From: Actinoplanes derwentensis
GTDB taxonomy: Bacteria > Actinomycetota > Actinomycetes > Mycobacteriales > Micromonosporaceae
Direction of reading: 5' to 3'
DNA length: 64,000 nt
Assembly: GCF_900104725.1 (NCBI RefSeq)
Contig: NZ_LT629758.1
Location: forward strand, 1,922,001-1,986,000
Position 1 is the stretch's first letter, and each line of letters starts with the position of its first letter. Below, piece after piece: positions 25,246 through 35,359 of this stretch. A model generated the notes under the pieces. That model was given only the letters and a program-made list of their open reading frames with translations. It had not been told where the DNA came from and made no database searches. The position numbers were made by a program, and so were the translations under genes.

Positions 25246-27477
25246 CTAGCGCAGTTCAGCGGCCGCCGCTACCAGGTGACGCAGGGACGCCTCGGTCTCC
25301 TCGTACCCGCGGGTCTTCAAGCCGCAGTCCGGGTTCACCCACAGGCGGCGCGCCGGAACCGCCTCGGCCGCGAGCCGCAACGACGCGACGACCTCCTGCT
25401 GGGACGGCACGCGCGGCGAGTGGATGTCCCACACGCCTGGGCCGACGCCGCGGCGGTAGCCGATGGTGGCCAGGTCGTCGAGCACCTCCATCTTGGAACG
25501 GGACGCCTCGATGCTCGTCACGTCCGCGTCGAGGGCGTCGATCGCGCCGATCACCTCGCCGAACTCGGAATAGCACAGGTGGGTGTGGATCTGGGTGGCG
25601 TCGGTGACACCGCTGGTGGCCAGGCGGAACGCGCCGACCGCCCAGTCCAGGTAGGCCTTCTGGTCGGCGCGGCGCAGCGGCAGGGTCTCCCGCAGGGCCG
25701 GTTCGTCGACCTGGATCACCGTGATCCCGGCGGCCTCCAAGTCCACCGTCTCGTCACGCAGAGCCAGCGCGACCTGGTCGGCGGTGTCCGGCAGCGGCTG
25801 GTCGGTGCGGACGAACGACCAGGCCAAAATGGTGACCGGGCCGGTGAGCATGCCCTTGACCGGCTTCGCCGTCAGCGACTGGGCGTACGTGGACCAGGCC
25901 ACCGTCATCGGGGCCTTGCGGGACACGTCACCGTGGATGACCGGCGGGCGCACGCAGCGGGAACCGTACGACTGGACCCAGCCGTGGTCGGTGGCGGCGA
26001 AGCCGTCGAGTTGTTCGCCGAAGTACTGCACCATGTCGTTGCGTTCCGGTTCGCCGTGCACCAGCACGTCCAGGCCCAACTCCTCCTGCAGCCGGATCAC
26101 CCGCTCGACCTCGGCTCGCATCAGCGCGGCGTAGGTGGAGTCGTCGATGGTTCCGGTCCGCAGGTCGGCGCGGGCCCGCCGCAGTGCCGCGGTCTGCGGG
26201 AACGAACCGATCGTGGTCGTCGGCAGTTCCGGCAGATTCAGGCGCGCCTGCTGCGCGTCGGCGCGGTCCGGGTAGGCGCCGCGCTCCCGGTCGGCGGGGG
26301 TCAGCGCGGCGAGGCGGGCGCGCACGTCACCGTTGTGCCAGGCTTCCGGAGCAGACTGCGGCGGTACGGGAACATGAGCCGTGCCATCGCGCAGCGCTTT
26401 GCCGAGCAGCACCACCTCGTCGACCTTCTGCCGGGCGAACGCCAGCCGTTCGAACAGCTCCGGGGCGAGCCGCGTCTCCACCGACAGGTCGACTGGCACG
26501 TGCAACAGCGAACACGACGTGGACACGGCGACGTGATCGGCTAGCGCGGTGACGGTGGCGCCGACGGTGATGGCGGCACGCAGATCGGTACGCCAGATGT
26601 TGTGCCCGTCGACCAGCCCCGCCACGATCGTCCGGCCACCCAGCGGGCCGGCCGCGGCGAGACGGCGCACGTTGCCCGGGCCGGCGACCAGGTCCAGACC
26701 GATCGCCTCGACCGGGGTGTCCAACAGGGCCGGTAGCGCGTCGCCGATCTCGACGAAGTAGGTGGCCACCAGGATCCGCGGCCGTTTCGCCAGCTCACCG
26801 AGGCGGGTGTAGGCGCGGCGCAGCCCGTCGATCTCGGCCGGGGTGCGGTCGGCGACGTAGGCCGGTTCGTCGAGCTGCACCCATTCGACGCCCGCGTCGG
26901 CGAGCACGTTCAGGATGGTGGCGTACACCTCGACCAGTTCGTCGAGCCTGGCGAACGGGTCGGCACCCTTCGCCAGCAGCAGGAACGTCGCCGGGCCCAC
27001 GAGCACCGGACGGGTCGTGATGCCCAGGCGCTGCGCTTCCTCGTACTCGGCAAGCGGCTTGGTGGGGTTGGGGGTGAAGGTCGTCTCACCGTCGATCTCG
27101 GGAACCAGATAGTGGTAGTTGGTGGCGAACCACTTTGTCAGTTCCAGAGCCGGTTCGGCGTCGACACCGCGCGCCATCGCGAAATAGGTGTCCAAGGCGG
27201 ACAGGCCCAGCCGGGTGAACCGGGCCGGAACCGCGCCGACCGCGACGGCGGTGTCCAGGACGTGGTCGTAGTAGGAGAACGTGTTCGACGGGATGCCGTC
27301 CAGGCGGGCGTTGCGCAACTGCTGCCACACCTCGGCGCGCAGTTCGGCGGCGGTGTCCGCCAGTGCGGCGGCGCCGATGCGGCCCGCCCAATACGACTCG
27401 ACGGCCTTCTTCAGCTCACGGTTGGCACCGATACGCGGATAGCCGAGCACCGTGCTCTGACCGAAAGTGCTGCTCAC
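25246..27477 (-). CDS. metE: Cobalamin-independent methionine synthase
   Basis: A 743-residue MetE, which transfers a methyl group from 5-methyltetrahydropteroyl-triglutamate to homocysteine without B12. The N-terminal half begins [20 protein letters not shown]. The C-terminal catalytic half has the zinc ligands in [33 protein letters not shown] (HxC) and [11 protein letters not shown]. Full length. GTG 27477 follows AGAGGA. The gene is preceded by a cobalamin riboswitch, the standard arrangement by which B12 shuts off the B12-independent enzyme. Confidence 0.97.
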   Translation of the reverse strand: MSSTFGQSTVLGYPRIGANRELKKAVESYWAGRIGAAALADTAAELRAEVWQQLRNARLDGIPSNTFSYYDHVLDTAVAVGAVPARFTRLGLSALDTYFAMARGVDAEPALELTKWFATNYHYLVPEIDGETTFTPNPTKPLAEYEEAQRLGITTRPVLVGPATFLLLAKGADPFARLDELVEVYATILNVLADAGVEWVQLDEPAYVADRTPAEIDGLRRAYTRLGELAKRPRILVATYFVEIGDALPALLDTPVEAIGLDLVAGPGNVRRLAAAGPLGGRTIVAGLVDGHNIWRTDLRAAITVGATVTALADHVAVSTSCSLLHVPVDLSVETRLAPELFERLAFARQKVDEVVLLGKALRDGTAHVPVPPQSAPEAWHNGDVRARLAALTPADRERGAYPDRADAQQARLNLPELPTTTIGSFPQTAALRRARADLRTGTIDDSTYAALMRAEVERVIRLQEELGLDVLVHGEPERNDMVQYFGEQLDGFAATDHGWVQSYGSRCVRPPVIHGDVSRKAPMTVAWSTYAQSLTAKPVKGMLTGPVTILAWSFVRTDQPLPDTADQVALALRDETVDLEAAGITVIQVDEPALRETLPLRRADQKAYLDWAVGAFRLATSGVTDATQIHTHLCYSEFGEVIGAIDALDADVTSIEASRSKMEVLDDLATIGYRRGVGPGVWDIHSPRVPSQQEVVASLRLAAEAVPARRLWVNPDCGLKTRGYEETEASLRHLVAAAAELR

Positions 27478-27489
27478 GGATGGGTCCTC

Positions 27490-27786
27490 TTCCCTCGAAG
27501 TGGCCGACGGGCACACCGAGAAGGAAGGGTTCTCACCCCTGGTCCTCCCGAGAGACCGCCGGCGGCGCACACCGTCCGGCGTACGCGGTGCTGGCAGGTC
27601 TTCGGACTCGCGGGCACGGCTTCGCTTGACGCGGAGCCACCTACTGGCCGTCGCTTCCCAGACCGCGTGCGCGGCCCAGTGCTTGATGACGGCGGTCGTT
27701 CCCACTCACCGCTGCGGGGCAGTCCCGGTATCGCACCGGGTTCCCTCTTACGACACCCCGTCTGGCGGACAGGGCGAACCAACACC
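27490..27786 (-). repeat. Duplicated riboswitch leader, metE copy
   Basis: The whole leader from the aptamer to the SD region recurs at 42100-42390 with high identity, including the segments GACGGCGGTCGTTCCCACTC and CCCTCGAAGTGGCCGACGGG (plus-strand reading). It extends from the aptamer through the expression platform up to about 12 nt from the start codon. Coding sequences on either side are unrelated. Confidence 0.85.
27587..27786 (-). promoter_or_regulatory. Cobalamin riboswitch of metE
   Basis: Read on the minus strand: GGTGTCGTAAGAGGGAACCC, the GGGACTGCCCCGCAGCGGTG core, GTGAGTGGGAACGACCGCC, then a long variable arm and GCGAGTCCGAAGACCTGCC. P1 pairs GGTGTTGG (27786-27779) with CCAGCACC (27594-27587), with one U-G wobble. 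Downstream, GCGTACGCCG and CGGTGTGCGC form a hairpin; the SD region contains AGAGGA. TAACCT (27799-27794), which overlaps the last codons of the upstream gene, is a plausible -10 giving a transcription start at about 27787. Confidence 0.95.
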
Positions 27787-27791
27787 ACCGG

Positions 27792-28886
27792 TCAGGTTAC
27801 CGCGCCCGGAATCGTCGGCACGACATCGATGAAGCTGCAGTAGTGGTAGTAGGGATGGCCCCGTTCGTAGAGGGCACGGAGCCACGGCTGTCTGACCTCG
27901 GGCAGCCGGGCCAGAACTCTGAGAAAGGTCGGGCTGTCCGGTAGGAGCCGTTGACCGGGGATCTGGGCCGGCAGTGCCTCGGGCAGAATCGGGACTGACC
28001 GTCCGACCGGTTTCGGGTCGCGGTGGAACGCGAGATTGTGCCAGGCGTCCCAGGCCAGCGGGACCGGTTTCACCGGCGCGTTCACCGGCCAGCGGTCGCC
28101 GGTCTGTGGATGTACCGGGACGAGGGCGAGGTCACCGACGGCGGCCGGAAGGCCGGGGCCGGCCAGGACCAAGGTGCGCTCCGGCCGGGCGCCGGCCGGC
28201 CCGATGAGACGGTCGAGGACGGGCCGGAAGATCACGGCGACCCGCTGATCCGCGATCAGGATCGGGTCGCCGTCCGAGGCGGCCAGCAGATGCGCCAGTG
28301 CCGAGGCCACGGCGGGCTCCCACACCGGGTGCCAGAAGCCGTTCGGTTCGGTCGGCGCAATGCCGGGCCGCTCATCGATCAGTTCCGTCCAGCCGAGCAC
28401 CGGGTAGGGGCCGGGTCCGTCGTCGACGGCTCGGGTCGTCCGAGGGTCCAGCCACACCTCCTGCCGTCTTCCGCAGTCGTCGATCCGGAGAGCCACCGGG
28501 GTGCCGCAGGTGACGCAGACCATGTTGGGTTCGCTGCCGTCCAGGCCGCAGCACCCGTATTCGCTCAGCAGGGCCGGGTCGATGACGGCGCCGCGGACAT
28601 CACCCGGAGCCAGCAGCACCCAGTCGGCCGGCCCGTCGGAGACATTGAACCTCGGCGCGTACCAGCCGAGCATCTCGGCCTCACCGGCTTCGAGTTCGGC
28701 CCACCGTCGCTGCGGCGAACCGAAGGGCAGCGGATCCACCGCGAAGGTGCCAGGCTCCAGAGGCGGGTCGATCGAACCCGGCCCGTTGTGGTACTTCTGA
28801 CGCGCGTGAACCGGAAGCGCCACCCTCGACACCGGAACCGTCAGAGCCGATCCGCAGGTCCGGCAGCCGAGAACCGTCAATGTCAT
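27792..28886 (-). CDS. Unrecognised protein with zinc-ribbon cysteine pairs
   Basis: A 364-residue protein that I cannot assign. Two CxxC knuckles are present: GCRTCGSAL at residues 7-15 and VCVTCGTP near residue 123, about 113 residues apart. GCCGLDGSEPNMV adds two more Cys between them. The rest is rich in Pro and Trp (ADWVLLAPGDVRGAVIDP, GFWHPVWEPAVASAL), without membrane segments or a signal peptide. It ends 6 nt before the metE riboswitch aptamer, and the hexamer proposed as that riboswitch's -10 overlaps its last two codons. A strong terminator lies beyond its promoter region, so it is transcribed separately from the giant protease gene. Confidence 0.6.
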   Translation of the reverse strand: MTLTVLGCRTCGSALTVPVSRVALPVHARQKYHNGPGSIDPPLEPGTFAVDPLPFGSPQRRWAELEAGEAEMLGWYAPRFNVSDGPADWVLLAPGDVRGAVIDPALLSEYGCCGLDGSEPNMVCVTCGTPVALRIDDCGRRQEVWLDPRTTRAVDDGPGPYPVLGWTELIDERPGIAPTEPNGFWHPVWEPAVASALAHLLAASDGDPILIADQRVAVIFRPVLDRLIGPAGARPERTLVLAGPGLPAAVGDLALVPVHPQTGDRWPVNAPVKPVPLAWDAWHNLAFHRDPKPVGRSVPILPEALPAQIPGQRLLPDSPTFLRVLARLPEVRQPWLRALYERGHPYYHYCSFIDVVPTIPGAVT

Positions 28887-29037
28887 CCCCTGTGTGTCGA
28901 CCGAGGGCCAATCTAGATCACCGTCGAGCCCGGTCTCTTCCCGCGGTTCGAGTCATCCGCGGGCCTCCTGTTCGAACGTATCGACCGCGACGTGGAGTAC
29001 ACCCTCCAGGTTCTGAAGGCTCTTGTCTCTCCGGCAG

Positions 29038-29079
29038 TGATCAGGCCTCCCCGACGACTTCGTCGGGGAGGCCTGATCA
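29038..29079. terminator. 20-bp perfect hairpin terminator
   Basis: TGATCAGGCCTCCCCGACGA (29038-29057) and its exact complement (29060-29079) with a 2-base centre. It lies just downstream of the stop codon of the giant leftward protease gene (29094) and is among the strongest inverted repeats of the window. Confidence 0.8.
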
Positions 29080-29093
29080 CTGGGTGGGTCGGG

Positions 29094-32000
29094 TCAGAGG
29101 CGGGGGTCCTCCTGGATCTTCAGGGCGTTGAGGATCGGGTCGGCCTCGTCCTTCTCGCGGGTGAACACGATTGTCAGGTCGCCGGCGGTGTGTTTGACGG
29201 TCACCTTGTTCGTGTCTGCGGTCAGGGTGCCGACCTTCGCCTGCACGTCGTGGTCGTAGAGCACGACCTTGCCGTCGGCCAGCACGTCGAAGGCTCGCTT
29301 GCCGGGCTTGAGCTTCTCGAACTCGGCGAAGTCGAGGTCGATCCGGTAGGTCCCGGCCGGGGCGTTCTTGAACACGTAGCTGAACGTCTCGCCGGTCCGC
29401 TGGGTGCGGAACAACGCGTCGTCCTCGGTACCGGCGATGGCGGCCTTGGTGGTGCGCGCTTTGCCGCCCACGTAGCCCCAGGAGCGCGAGCCGAGCGCCT
29501 GGTCAGGCGACCAGACGACGCCGCCGGTGCCGACGTGTCCAGGGCCGCCGGCGTCGACGTTCTTGCCGTAGGCCGACGTCGCCAGGCGGACCGGCTTGAG
29601 CTGGGTCTCGCCCTTGCCGGCGTTCGACGCCACGAGCAGCTCCCCGGACAGTACGCCGGGTTTGATGCCGGTGTTGTCGGCCGTCACCGTGACCGTGGTG
29701 GACGTGCCAGCCGGGAGGCTGACCGGGCCGGTCGCGGCCGTGCCTGTGAGGGTCAGCCACGGAAGGTCGGTGGTCTCGCTGATCCGCACCTCTAGCGGGG
29801 CGGAGCCGCTGTTGGTGACGGTCACCTCGGCCGTCGCCTTGCGGCCCGCGTCGAGGAGCCAGTCGAGGTTCCCGCTGGTGACGGTGGCGATGCCGGTGGT
29901 CAGTGCCGTGTTCCGCACCTCGGCCTGATCCTTCTCGGCGATGGTCACCGCGTGGCCGGTGGTGACGTAGTTCGGTGCCGAGACCTGCACGGTGTTCTCG
30001 CCGACCAGCGCCTGGGCCTTCCACCGGCCCTTCACGTCGGTCGTGATGACCCGCTCGCCGAGCGTGACGATCGCGCCCACGATCGGCTTGCCGTCGTTGC
30101 GGTCGGTGACCGTTCCTTCGACCGTGCCCGCTGCGGGAAGGCTGTACTCCAGCCCCAGGCCGGTTTTCAGGACGGTCTGGTTGAACGAGTGCTGGATCGC
30201 GGGGTTGCGGTTCAGGCTCTCCACCCCGACCGTCGCCGATGAACCCTGGGTCAGCGGGTTGTCGCCGCCGACGCCGTCGCCGTAGCCGATCTGGATCCGG
30301 CCGTCGGCGATCAAGGTGACCGAGAAGCTGACCCGAGCGGTCCGGTCACTGTAGAAGGCGACATCGCGCCACTCGACCACCTGAGCGGCCACCCCGTCCA
30401 CCTCGGTGGTGCCGAAGTAGATGCCCGCCTCGTCGTCGACGACGAGGTCGTCCCAGAACGGGTAGATCGCGTCGATCGGGTACGAGGACGGAAGCGCCGT
30501 GTTGCTCCCCAACGTGTAGGCGCGGTCGAAGGTCAGCGTGCCGTTCGTCGTCACGCACACGCCGTCCCAGGCGCCGTCGTAGAACGGCTGCAGGTATCCG
30601 GCGTCGAACCACAGCGGGCCACAGAGGTCGTCGCCGTGCCAGCCGGACTCCTGTGTGCCCTGGCGGTAGAGCCCGTCGGTCACCTTCATCGTGTACGAGC
30701 GACCGGCGGGCGCCACCGGCACGGGACCGGGGTCCGGCTGCTCGGGCTGGGGTTCCGGCTCCGCCACGTCAGCGCGCGGGTCCAGGGTCACCCGCAGCGC
30801 GGCGATGGTCGGGGGCTTCAGGCCCTTCGAACCTCGCAGCTCCACGGTCAGCGGGCCGCCCTCGTGCTGCACGACAGCCTTACGCCAGTCGGCGGTGTTC
30901 GGGCCCACGGCGGCGGCCGGATCGTACGCGTAGTCGGTCAGCGCTCCGTCCACGAGCACGTCGAACACCCGCTTGCCCTTGGTCACCTTGTCGATCTCGG
31001 CGAACCCGAAGTCGATCGTGTAGGTGCCCTTGGGCGCGTCCGGGAAGCGGTAGAACAGCTGCTTGTCCGTCGTGGTGCGCTGTGACTGGAACAGGGTGTC
31101 GTCCGTCGTACCGGCAATCGGGCTCTTCGTGGTGTTGACCTTGGTTTTGCCCTGGTAGGCCTGATCGGCGGACCAGGTGTAGCCGGAGCCGTCGGTGAAC
31201 TTCGCGCCGCCGGCGTTGACGCCTACCTGGTACTTCGTGGTCGTGAGCGTCACCGGGACGTAGGTCTTGGACTGCCGGCCGGAGTCGGACCGGACCACGA
31301 TGTTCGCGCCCTGGACTCCGGGCTTGACGCCGTTGGAGGTGATCGAGACCTTGACGGTCGTGGTCTGGCCGGGGGCGAGGGTACCGCCGGTCGCGGAGAG
31401 CGACAGCCACGGCAGGTCGGTGAGCAGGTCGTCCTCGACGTCGACGAGCACGACGTCATCGGCGATCTGGTCCGCCGCCCACAGTGCCCCGGTGGCGTCG
31501 GTCTCCAGGCCGCCGCCCTGGCCCGCCTTCTGGCCGGGGAACCACCACGCGTTCACCAGCGAACAGTCGACCGGGTCGACCTGCAGCAGCCGGGTGGGCC
31601 GGTTCGAGGTGAGATCGGTGTACCAGATCGTGTCCGACGCCTGGTTGTAGGCCAGGCCCATCACCTCGGGCAGCGGCGGGGCACAGAACGACAGCAGCGC
31701 GCCCGGCTTGTCGTGCGACGTGCCGGCGACGGTGCCGATCATGCCGTTGCGGCGGCCGCCGACGTAGAAGACGTCCCGCGCCGGGTTGTAGGCGAGACCG
31801 GTCAGCTGCAGCGTGGACCAGTCACCCTTGACCTGCCGCGTCTCCTTGCCGGTCTCCCGGTCGAAGCAGTGGATGTAGCTGGCCGGGCTGTCCTCCATCT
31901 GGCACATGTCACCGGTCTTGGTGTCCAGGGCCATGTCGAACGCCCGGTACGCGGGGTTCCACGACGCGTCGAAGACCTTCCCGGTCTTCTTACCGGTCAC

Positions 32001-35000
32001 CGTGTACGCGGTGTTGGTCCGCTTGTCGTAGTCGTGGACCCAGACGTCGCCGTCGTATCCGATGCCGGAGGGTTCCTTCTCCGCGATCGTGCCGGAGATG
32101 GGGATCCGGGTGATGACGTCACCGCCGGAAGTCGCGCCGACCTTGGCGACCGCCTGCGCTTCCGCGGCGCTCGAGGTGGCCGGCTTGCCGTCGACGTCCG
32201 ACGCCTTCATGCCGCTCGCACCGGCTTTCCACGCGGCGAGGTCGACCTTGCCGGTGCGTGCGGTGATATCGGCGGCGTCGAGTTCGGGATGCCGGGCGGC
32301 CTCACCCAGATGGTACGTGAGGGGCGCGGAACCGTTGTTCGTCAGCGTGAGTGAGCCCACGCCGTTCTGATCGGTGCCCAGCAGCGCGTCGAGGCCGTCG
32401 CCCTTCAGCCCGGCGGCGCCCGTGGTCAGGCGTACGCCGATCTCGGCCTTCGCATAGAGCTGCGTCAGCGAGAAGGGATACGTCGCGGTCGTGTAGTTCG
32501 GCGCCTCGACCGTCATGGTGTAACCGCCGGTCGGAAGCTGGCGGTGCACGATGCCGGTCCCGTTGGTGGTGACGGTCTCCACCAGGCCGTTCTCGTTACT
32601 GAAGGAGACCTTCGCACCGGCGACCGGCAGCCCGTCGTTCTGGTCGGCCACGGTCGCGTCGAGGTAGCCGAAGTCAGGCATGTCGTACGTGACGATCATG
32701 CCGTCCCGCAGGATCGGGGCACTGTCGGAGAACCGGATGCCGTCGACACCGGCCCAGCCCTGGATGCCCGTGACGGCGTGCTTGCCGGCGGTCACCGGGT
32801 CGTCGGAGCCGATGCCGTCGCCGTACCCGAAGATCATGGTGCCCGAGCGGGTGAGCGTGGCCGAGAAGTTGACCGGCTCGGAGTACTCCGACCGGGTCGG
32901 ATAGGACCAGAGCCGCGCGTTGCGGTACTCGACGACGAACGCGTCCTCGCCGTTGACCTTGGTGGCCGCGGTGAAGACACCACCGCCGGTGGCGAACTGG
33001 ACCGGGGTCTGGACGTACAGCGGGAAGATGCCCGCGCCGCCGTAGCCGGGTCCGGTGCTGCCGTCCGGGGCGATGACGCCGCGCAGGCCGATGCCGAGGG
33101 TGTCGTGGCTGCCGTTGTAGAGCGCGATCGGGAACGGCAGCTTCACCGTGGTCCACACCCCGCTGGGGAAGGCGACCGGTTCGGTGCCGCGCAGGTACTC
33201 ACCCTCGGTGACGGCGCAGCTGTAGCCGCCCTTGTCGACGATGAGCCCGACCGGGATCTCGGCCGGCTCGTTGTTCGCGCCGACGGTCAGCGGGACCGTG
33301 CTGGGCGAGAAGCAGGCGTTGGGCGTGACGGCCAGCTGGTACGCGCCTTCGGGGACGCCGGTGATCGTGAACGCGCCGTCGGCCCCGGTGCGTACCGGCT
33401 TCAGCGGCGTGTCCTTGACGGCGACGTCCGCGTTCGGAACCGGCCGCTTCTTGTCATCGACCACCCGGCCGCTGACGTCGTGCCGCGCGGCGGCCGTGAG
33501 CGGCAGCTTGACGGAGGTGTCCTGGCCGAGACTGATCGTGACGTCGGCGGTCGCGGTCAGGTAGCCGAAGGCCTTGGTGCTGAGCCGGTAGTCACCGACC
33601 GGGAGGTTCGTGGTGAACCGGCCGTCCTCGTCGGTGCCGATCGACCGGCTGAACGGGCCGCTGATCGTCACGTCGGCGGCCGGGACCGGGGTGCCGCCGG
33701 CGGTGACGACACCGGTGAGGACGCCGCCCTTGCGGGGCGCGAGTTCCAGCAGGCGGACCAGGTCGAGCCGGCCCTCGCCGTACTTGTTGTTGACCTCGGC
33801 GGTGCCACCGCACTCGGTGTCGTCGACGTCGGCGGCCGACTCACCGAGCAGGCGGCGAGTCTCGTCGACCTGCCCGATCAGGGTCGGGTCATAACTCCAG
33901 AGGGCCGCGACGGCGCCGGCGACGTGCGGTGCCGCCATCGACGTACCGGACATCTCGATGTAGTTGTTGTTCGGGTAGGACGAACGGACACCGGCGCCCG
34001 GAGCGGAGATCTCCGGTTTGATCCGGCCGCTCTCGCCCTCGCCCTTGCGGGAGAACGACGCGAGTGTGCCGTCCGACTGGTAGGCACCGACCGCGTAGGC
34101 GCTCTCGGCGGAACCGGGCGAGGAGACCGTGTCGCAGGCCGCGAACGGCGAGGTGTTCCCCGACGACCAGACGCTGAAGATTCCGGCGGCGGTCCAGGCC
34201 TCGTCGATGGCCCGGAAGAAGGTGTTGAAGTCGTGTTCGGCGTTCTGGCCCCACGAGTTGTTGACGACGTGCGGGCGCTTGGCCGGATCCGGGTTGTTGC
34301 CCTGGACGTCGGTCGGCGCGAGCAGCCACCAGCCGGACCGCAGCAGCGACTCGACACCGGAGTCACTGCAGCAGCCGTCCGTCGCGATCCACTGCGCGTC
34401 CGGTGCGACACCGACGTGGTTGGTGCCGTCGTCGCCGACCATGGTGCCCATGGTGTGCGTGCCGTGCCCGTCGTCGTCACAGGGCGCACTCGTGCACGAG
34501 CCCCGGGTGGCCATCCAGTTGTAGTTGTGGTCGACGGTGCCGTCGGCCTTGGTGCCCCGGTACTGGTCTTTCAGGGCCGGGTGGTCGAACTGCACGCCCG
34601 AGTCGAGGTTGGAGACGGTGATACCGGCTCCGGTGGCGCCCATCGCCCACGCCTGCGGGGCGTGGATGGACTCCAGGCCCCACGTGACGGTGCCGTCCTC
34701 GGCCACCGCGGACCGCTCGGTGCTGATCTTCTCGTCCACCGGTTCGACCAGCGCGACCTGCGGTGTCGCGTGGATCTCGGCGACCTGCGCCCGCGACGCC
34801 ATGTCGAGGGCGAGCTTCTCGGTGCCGCCCTTGACGAGCACCGCGTTGGCGATCGGGTAGGAGGTGTACTTGACGCCGGCCCGGTCGAGTTCGGCGGAGA
34901 CGGCGGCGGTGGACTGTTTCGCCGCCGCGGTCAGCGCGTCGTAGACGAACCGGCCACGAGCCGCCCAGTCGGTGATCTTCCGCGCCGGTGCGAGGTCGGC

Positions 35001-35171
35001 TCCGGTCTCGAAGGTGATCCAGAAATCGGAGGACGGCTGCGTGCGGAAACGATCCGTGAGGGTCGGTGAGATCTTGCCGAGATCAGGATCTTCCGCGTAC
35101 GCCGGGAGGGGCTGGAGCATGCTGAGGCCGACCGTGATGGCCAGCGTCGCCGCGAGGGTTTTGAGTCTCAT
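29094..35171 (-). CDS. Giant secreted subtilase with repeated outer modules
   Basis: A 2025-residue secreted S8 peptidase. Signal peptide cleaved after LPAYA (residue 26), then an I9-type prodomain (about 45-145). The catalytic triad is D190 (VSNLDSGVQ), H236 (DDDGHGTHTMG) and S411 (SGTSMAAPHVAG). Behind it come carboxypeptidase-regulatory-like folds (about 480-640), a NIDO-like region, a YncE-like beta-propeller (about 1010-1220, LVGLAYN-type repeats), then malectin-like domains at about 1310-1460 and 1865-2020 (GVNAGGAKFTDGSGYTW; FDVLVDGA, FDVLADGK). NIDO, carboxypeptidase-regulatory, BACON-like and malectin units recur twice. Exported; probably binds carbohydrate and degrades protein outside the cell. 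Confidence 0.9.
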   Translation of the reverse strand: MRLKTLAATLAITVGLSMLQPLPAYAEDPDLGKISPTLTDRFRTQPSSDFWITFETGADLAPARKITDWAARGRFVYDALTAAAKQSTAAVSAELDRAGVKYTSYPIANAVLVKGGTEKLALDMASRAQVAEIHATPQVALVEPVDEKISTERSAVAEDGTVTWGLESIHAPQAWAMGATGAGITVSNLDSGVQFDHPALKDQYRGTKADGTVDHNYNWMATRGSCTSAPCDDDGHGTHTMGTMVGDDGTNHVGVAPDAQWIATDGCCSDSGVESLLRSGWWLLAPTDVQGNNPDPAKRPHVVNNSWGQNAEHDFNTFFRAIDEAWTAAGIFSVWSSGNTSPFAACDTVSSPGSAESAYAVGAYQSDGTLASFSRKGEGESGRIKPEISAPGAGVRSSYPNNNYIEMSGTSMAAPHVAGAVAALWSYDPTLIGQVDETRRLLGESAADVDDTECGGTAEVNNKYGEGRLDLVRLLELAPRKGGVLTGVVTAGGTPVPAADVTISGPFSRSIGTDEDGRFTTNLPVGDYRLSTKAFGYLTATADVTISLGQDTSVKLPLTAAARHDVSGRVVDDKKRPVPNADVAVKDTPLKPVRTGADGAFTITGVPEGAYQLAVTPNACFSPSTVPLTVGANNEPAEIPVGLIVDKGGYSCAVTEGEYLRGTEPVAFPSGVWTTVKLPFPIALYNGSHDTLGIGLRGVIAPDGSTGPGYGGAGIFPLYVQTPVQFATGGGVFTAATKVNGEDAFVVEYRNARLWSYPTRSEYSEPVNFSATLTRSGTMIFGYGDGIGSDDPVTAGKHAVTGIQGWAGVDGIRFSDSAPILRDGMIVTYDMPDFGYLDATVADQNDGLPVAGAKVSFSNENGLVETVTTNGTGIVHRQLPTGGYTMTVEAPNYTTATYPFSLTQLYAKAEIGVRLTTGAAGLKGDGLDALLGTDQNGVGSLTLTNNGSAPLTYHLGEAARHPELDAADITARTGKVDLAAWKAGASGMKASDVDGKPATSSAAEAQAVAKVGATSGGDVITRIPISGTIAEKEPSGIGYDGDVWVHDYDKRTNTAYTVTGKKTGKVFDASWNPAYRAFDMALDTKTGDMCQMEDSPASYIHCFDRETGKETRQVKGDWSTLQLTGLAYNPARDVFYVGGRRNGMIGTVAGTSHDKPGALLSFCAPPLPEVMGLAYNQASDTIWYTDLTSNRPTRLLQVDPVDCSLVNAWWFPGQKAGQGGGLETDATGALWAADQIADDVVLVDVEDDLLTDLPWLSLSATGGTLAPGQTTTVKVSITSNGVKPGVQGANIVVRSDSGRQSKTYVPVTLTTTKYQVGVNAGGAKFTDGSGYTWSADQAYQGKTKVNTTKSPIAGTTDDTLFQSQRTTTDKQLFYRFPDAPKGTYTIDFGFAEIDKVTKGKRVFDVLVDGALTDYAYDPAAAVGPNTADWRKAVVQHEGGPLTVELRGSKGLKPPTIAALRVTLDPRADVAEPEPQPEQPDPGPVPVAPAGRSYTMKVTDGLYRQGTQESGWHGDDLCGPLWFDAGYLQPFYDGAWDGVCVTTNGTLTFDRAYTLGSNTALPSSYPIDAIYPFWDDLVVDDEAGIYFGTTEVDGVAAQVVEWRDVAFYSDRTARVSFSVTLIADGRIQIGYGDGVGGDNPLTQGSSATVGVESLNRNPAIQHSFNQTVLKTGLGLEYSLPAAGTVEGTVTDRNDGKPIVGAIVTLGERVITTDVKGRWKAQALVGENTVQVSAPNYVTTGHAVTIAEKDQAEVRNTALTTGIATVTSGNLDWLLDAGRKATAEVTVTNSGSAPLEVRISETTDLPWLTLTGTAATGPVSLPAGTSTTVTVTADNTGIKPGVLSGELLVASNAGKGETQLKPVRLATSAYGKNVDAGGPGHVGTGGVVWSPDQALGSRSWGYVGGKARTTKAAIAGTEDDALFRTQRTGETFSYVFKNAPAGTYRIDLDFAEFEKLKPGKRAFDVLADGKVVLYDHDVQAKVGTLTADTNKVTVKHTAGDLTIVFTREKDEADPILNALKIQEDPRL

Positions 35172-35184
35172 GGGTCTCTTCCGC

Positions 35185-35301
35185 CTACAGGGGTTGGTAG
35201 GGGTCGTGGCTCTCGTGGTCGTCGGCCTCGTGGGCCTCGTCCGTCTCGTCCTCAGGGGGAGACGGGTACTCGACGCCGGAGTCGTCGGGTTGCTCAGACA
35301 T
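35185..35301 (-). CDS. Small acidic 38-residue ORF upstream of the subtilase
   Basis: A 38-codon ORF beginning MSEQPDDSGVEYPSPPEDET and ending DDHESHDPYQPL, with TAG 13 nt before the subtilase ATG. About one residue in three is Asp or Glu, and there is no Arg or Lys. Third positions are G/C in about 32 of 37 codons, as in real genes of this genome. There is no obvious Shine-Dalgarno sequence. It might encode a small acidic peptide or act as a leader ORF for the protease; the function is unknown. Moderate support from codon bias only. Confidence 0.4.
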   Translation of the reverse strand: MSEQPDDSGVEYPSPPEDETDEAHEADDHESHDPYQPL

Positions 35302-35359
35302 GCATCGGCCGATAGCTATGGATCATGCAGCCATGCTCGGGCCGGACGAGGGGTCTTAG

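Noticed and set aside
27488..27705. N-terminal extension of MetE through the riboswitch
   Set aside because: The same 'protein' sequence appears in front of the unrelated importer gene because the RNA leader is duplicated. The true start is GTG 27477.
32544..35069. An 841-codon open frame opposite the subtilase
   Set aside because: The minus strand has the catalytic triad and signal peptide; the plus-strand frame has no recognisable domain.
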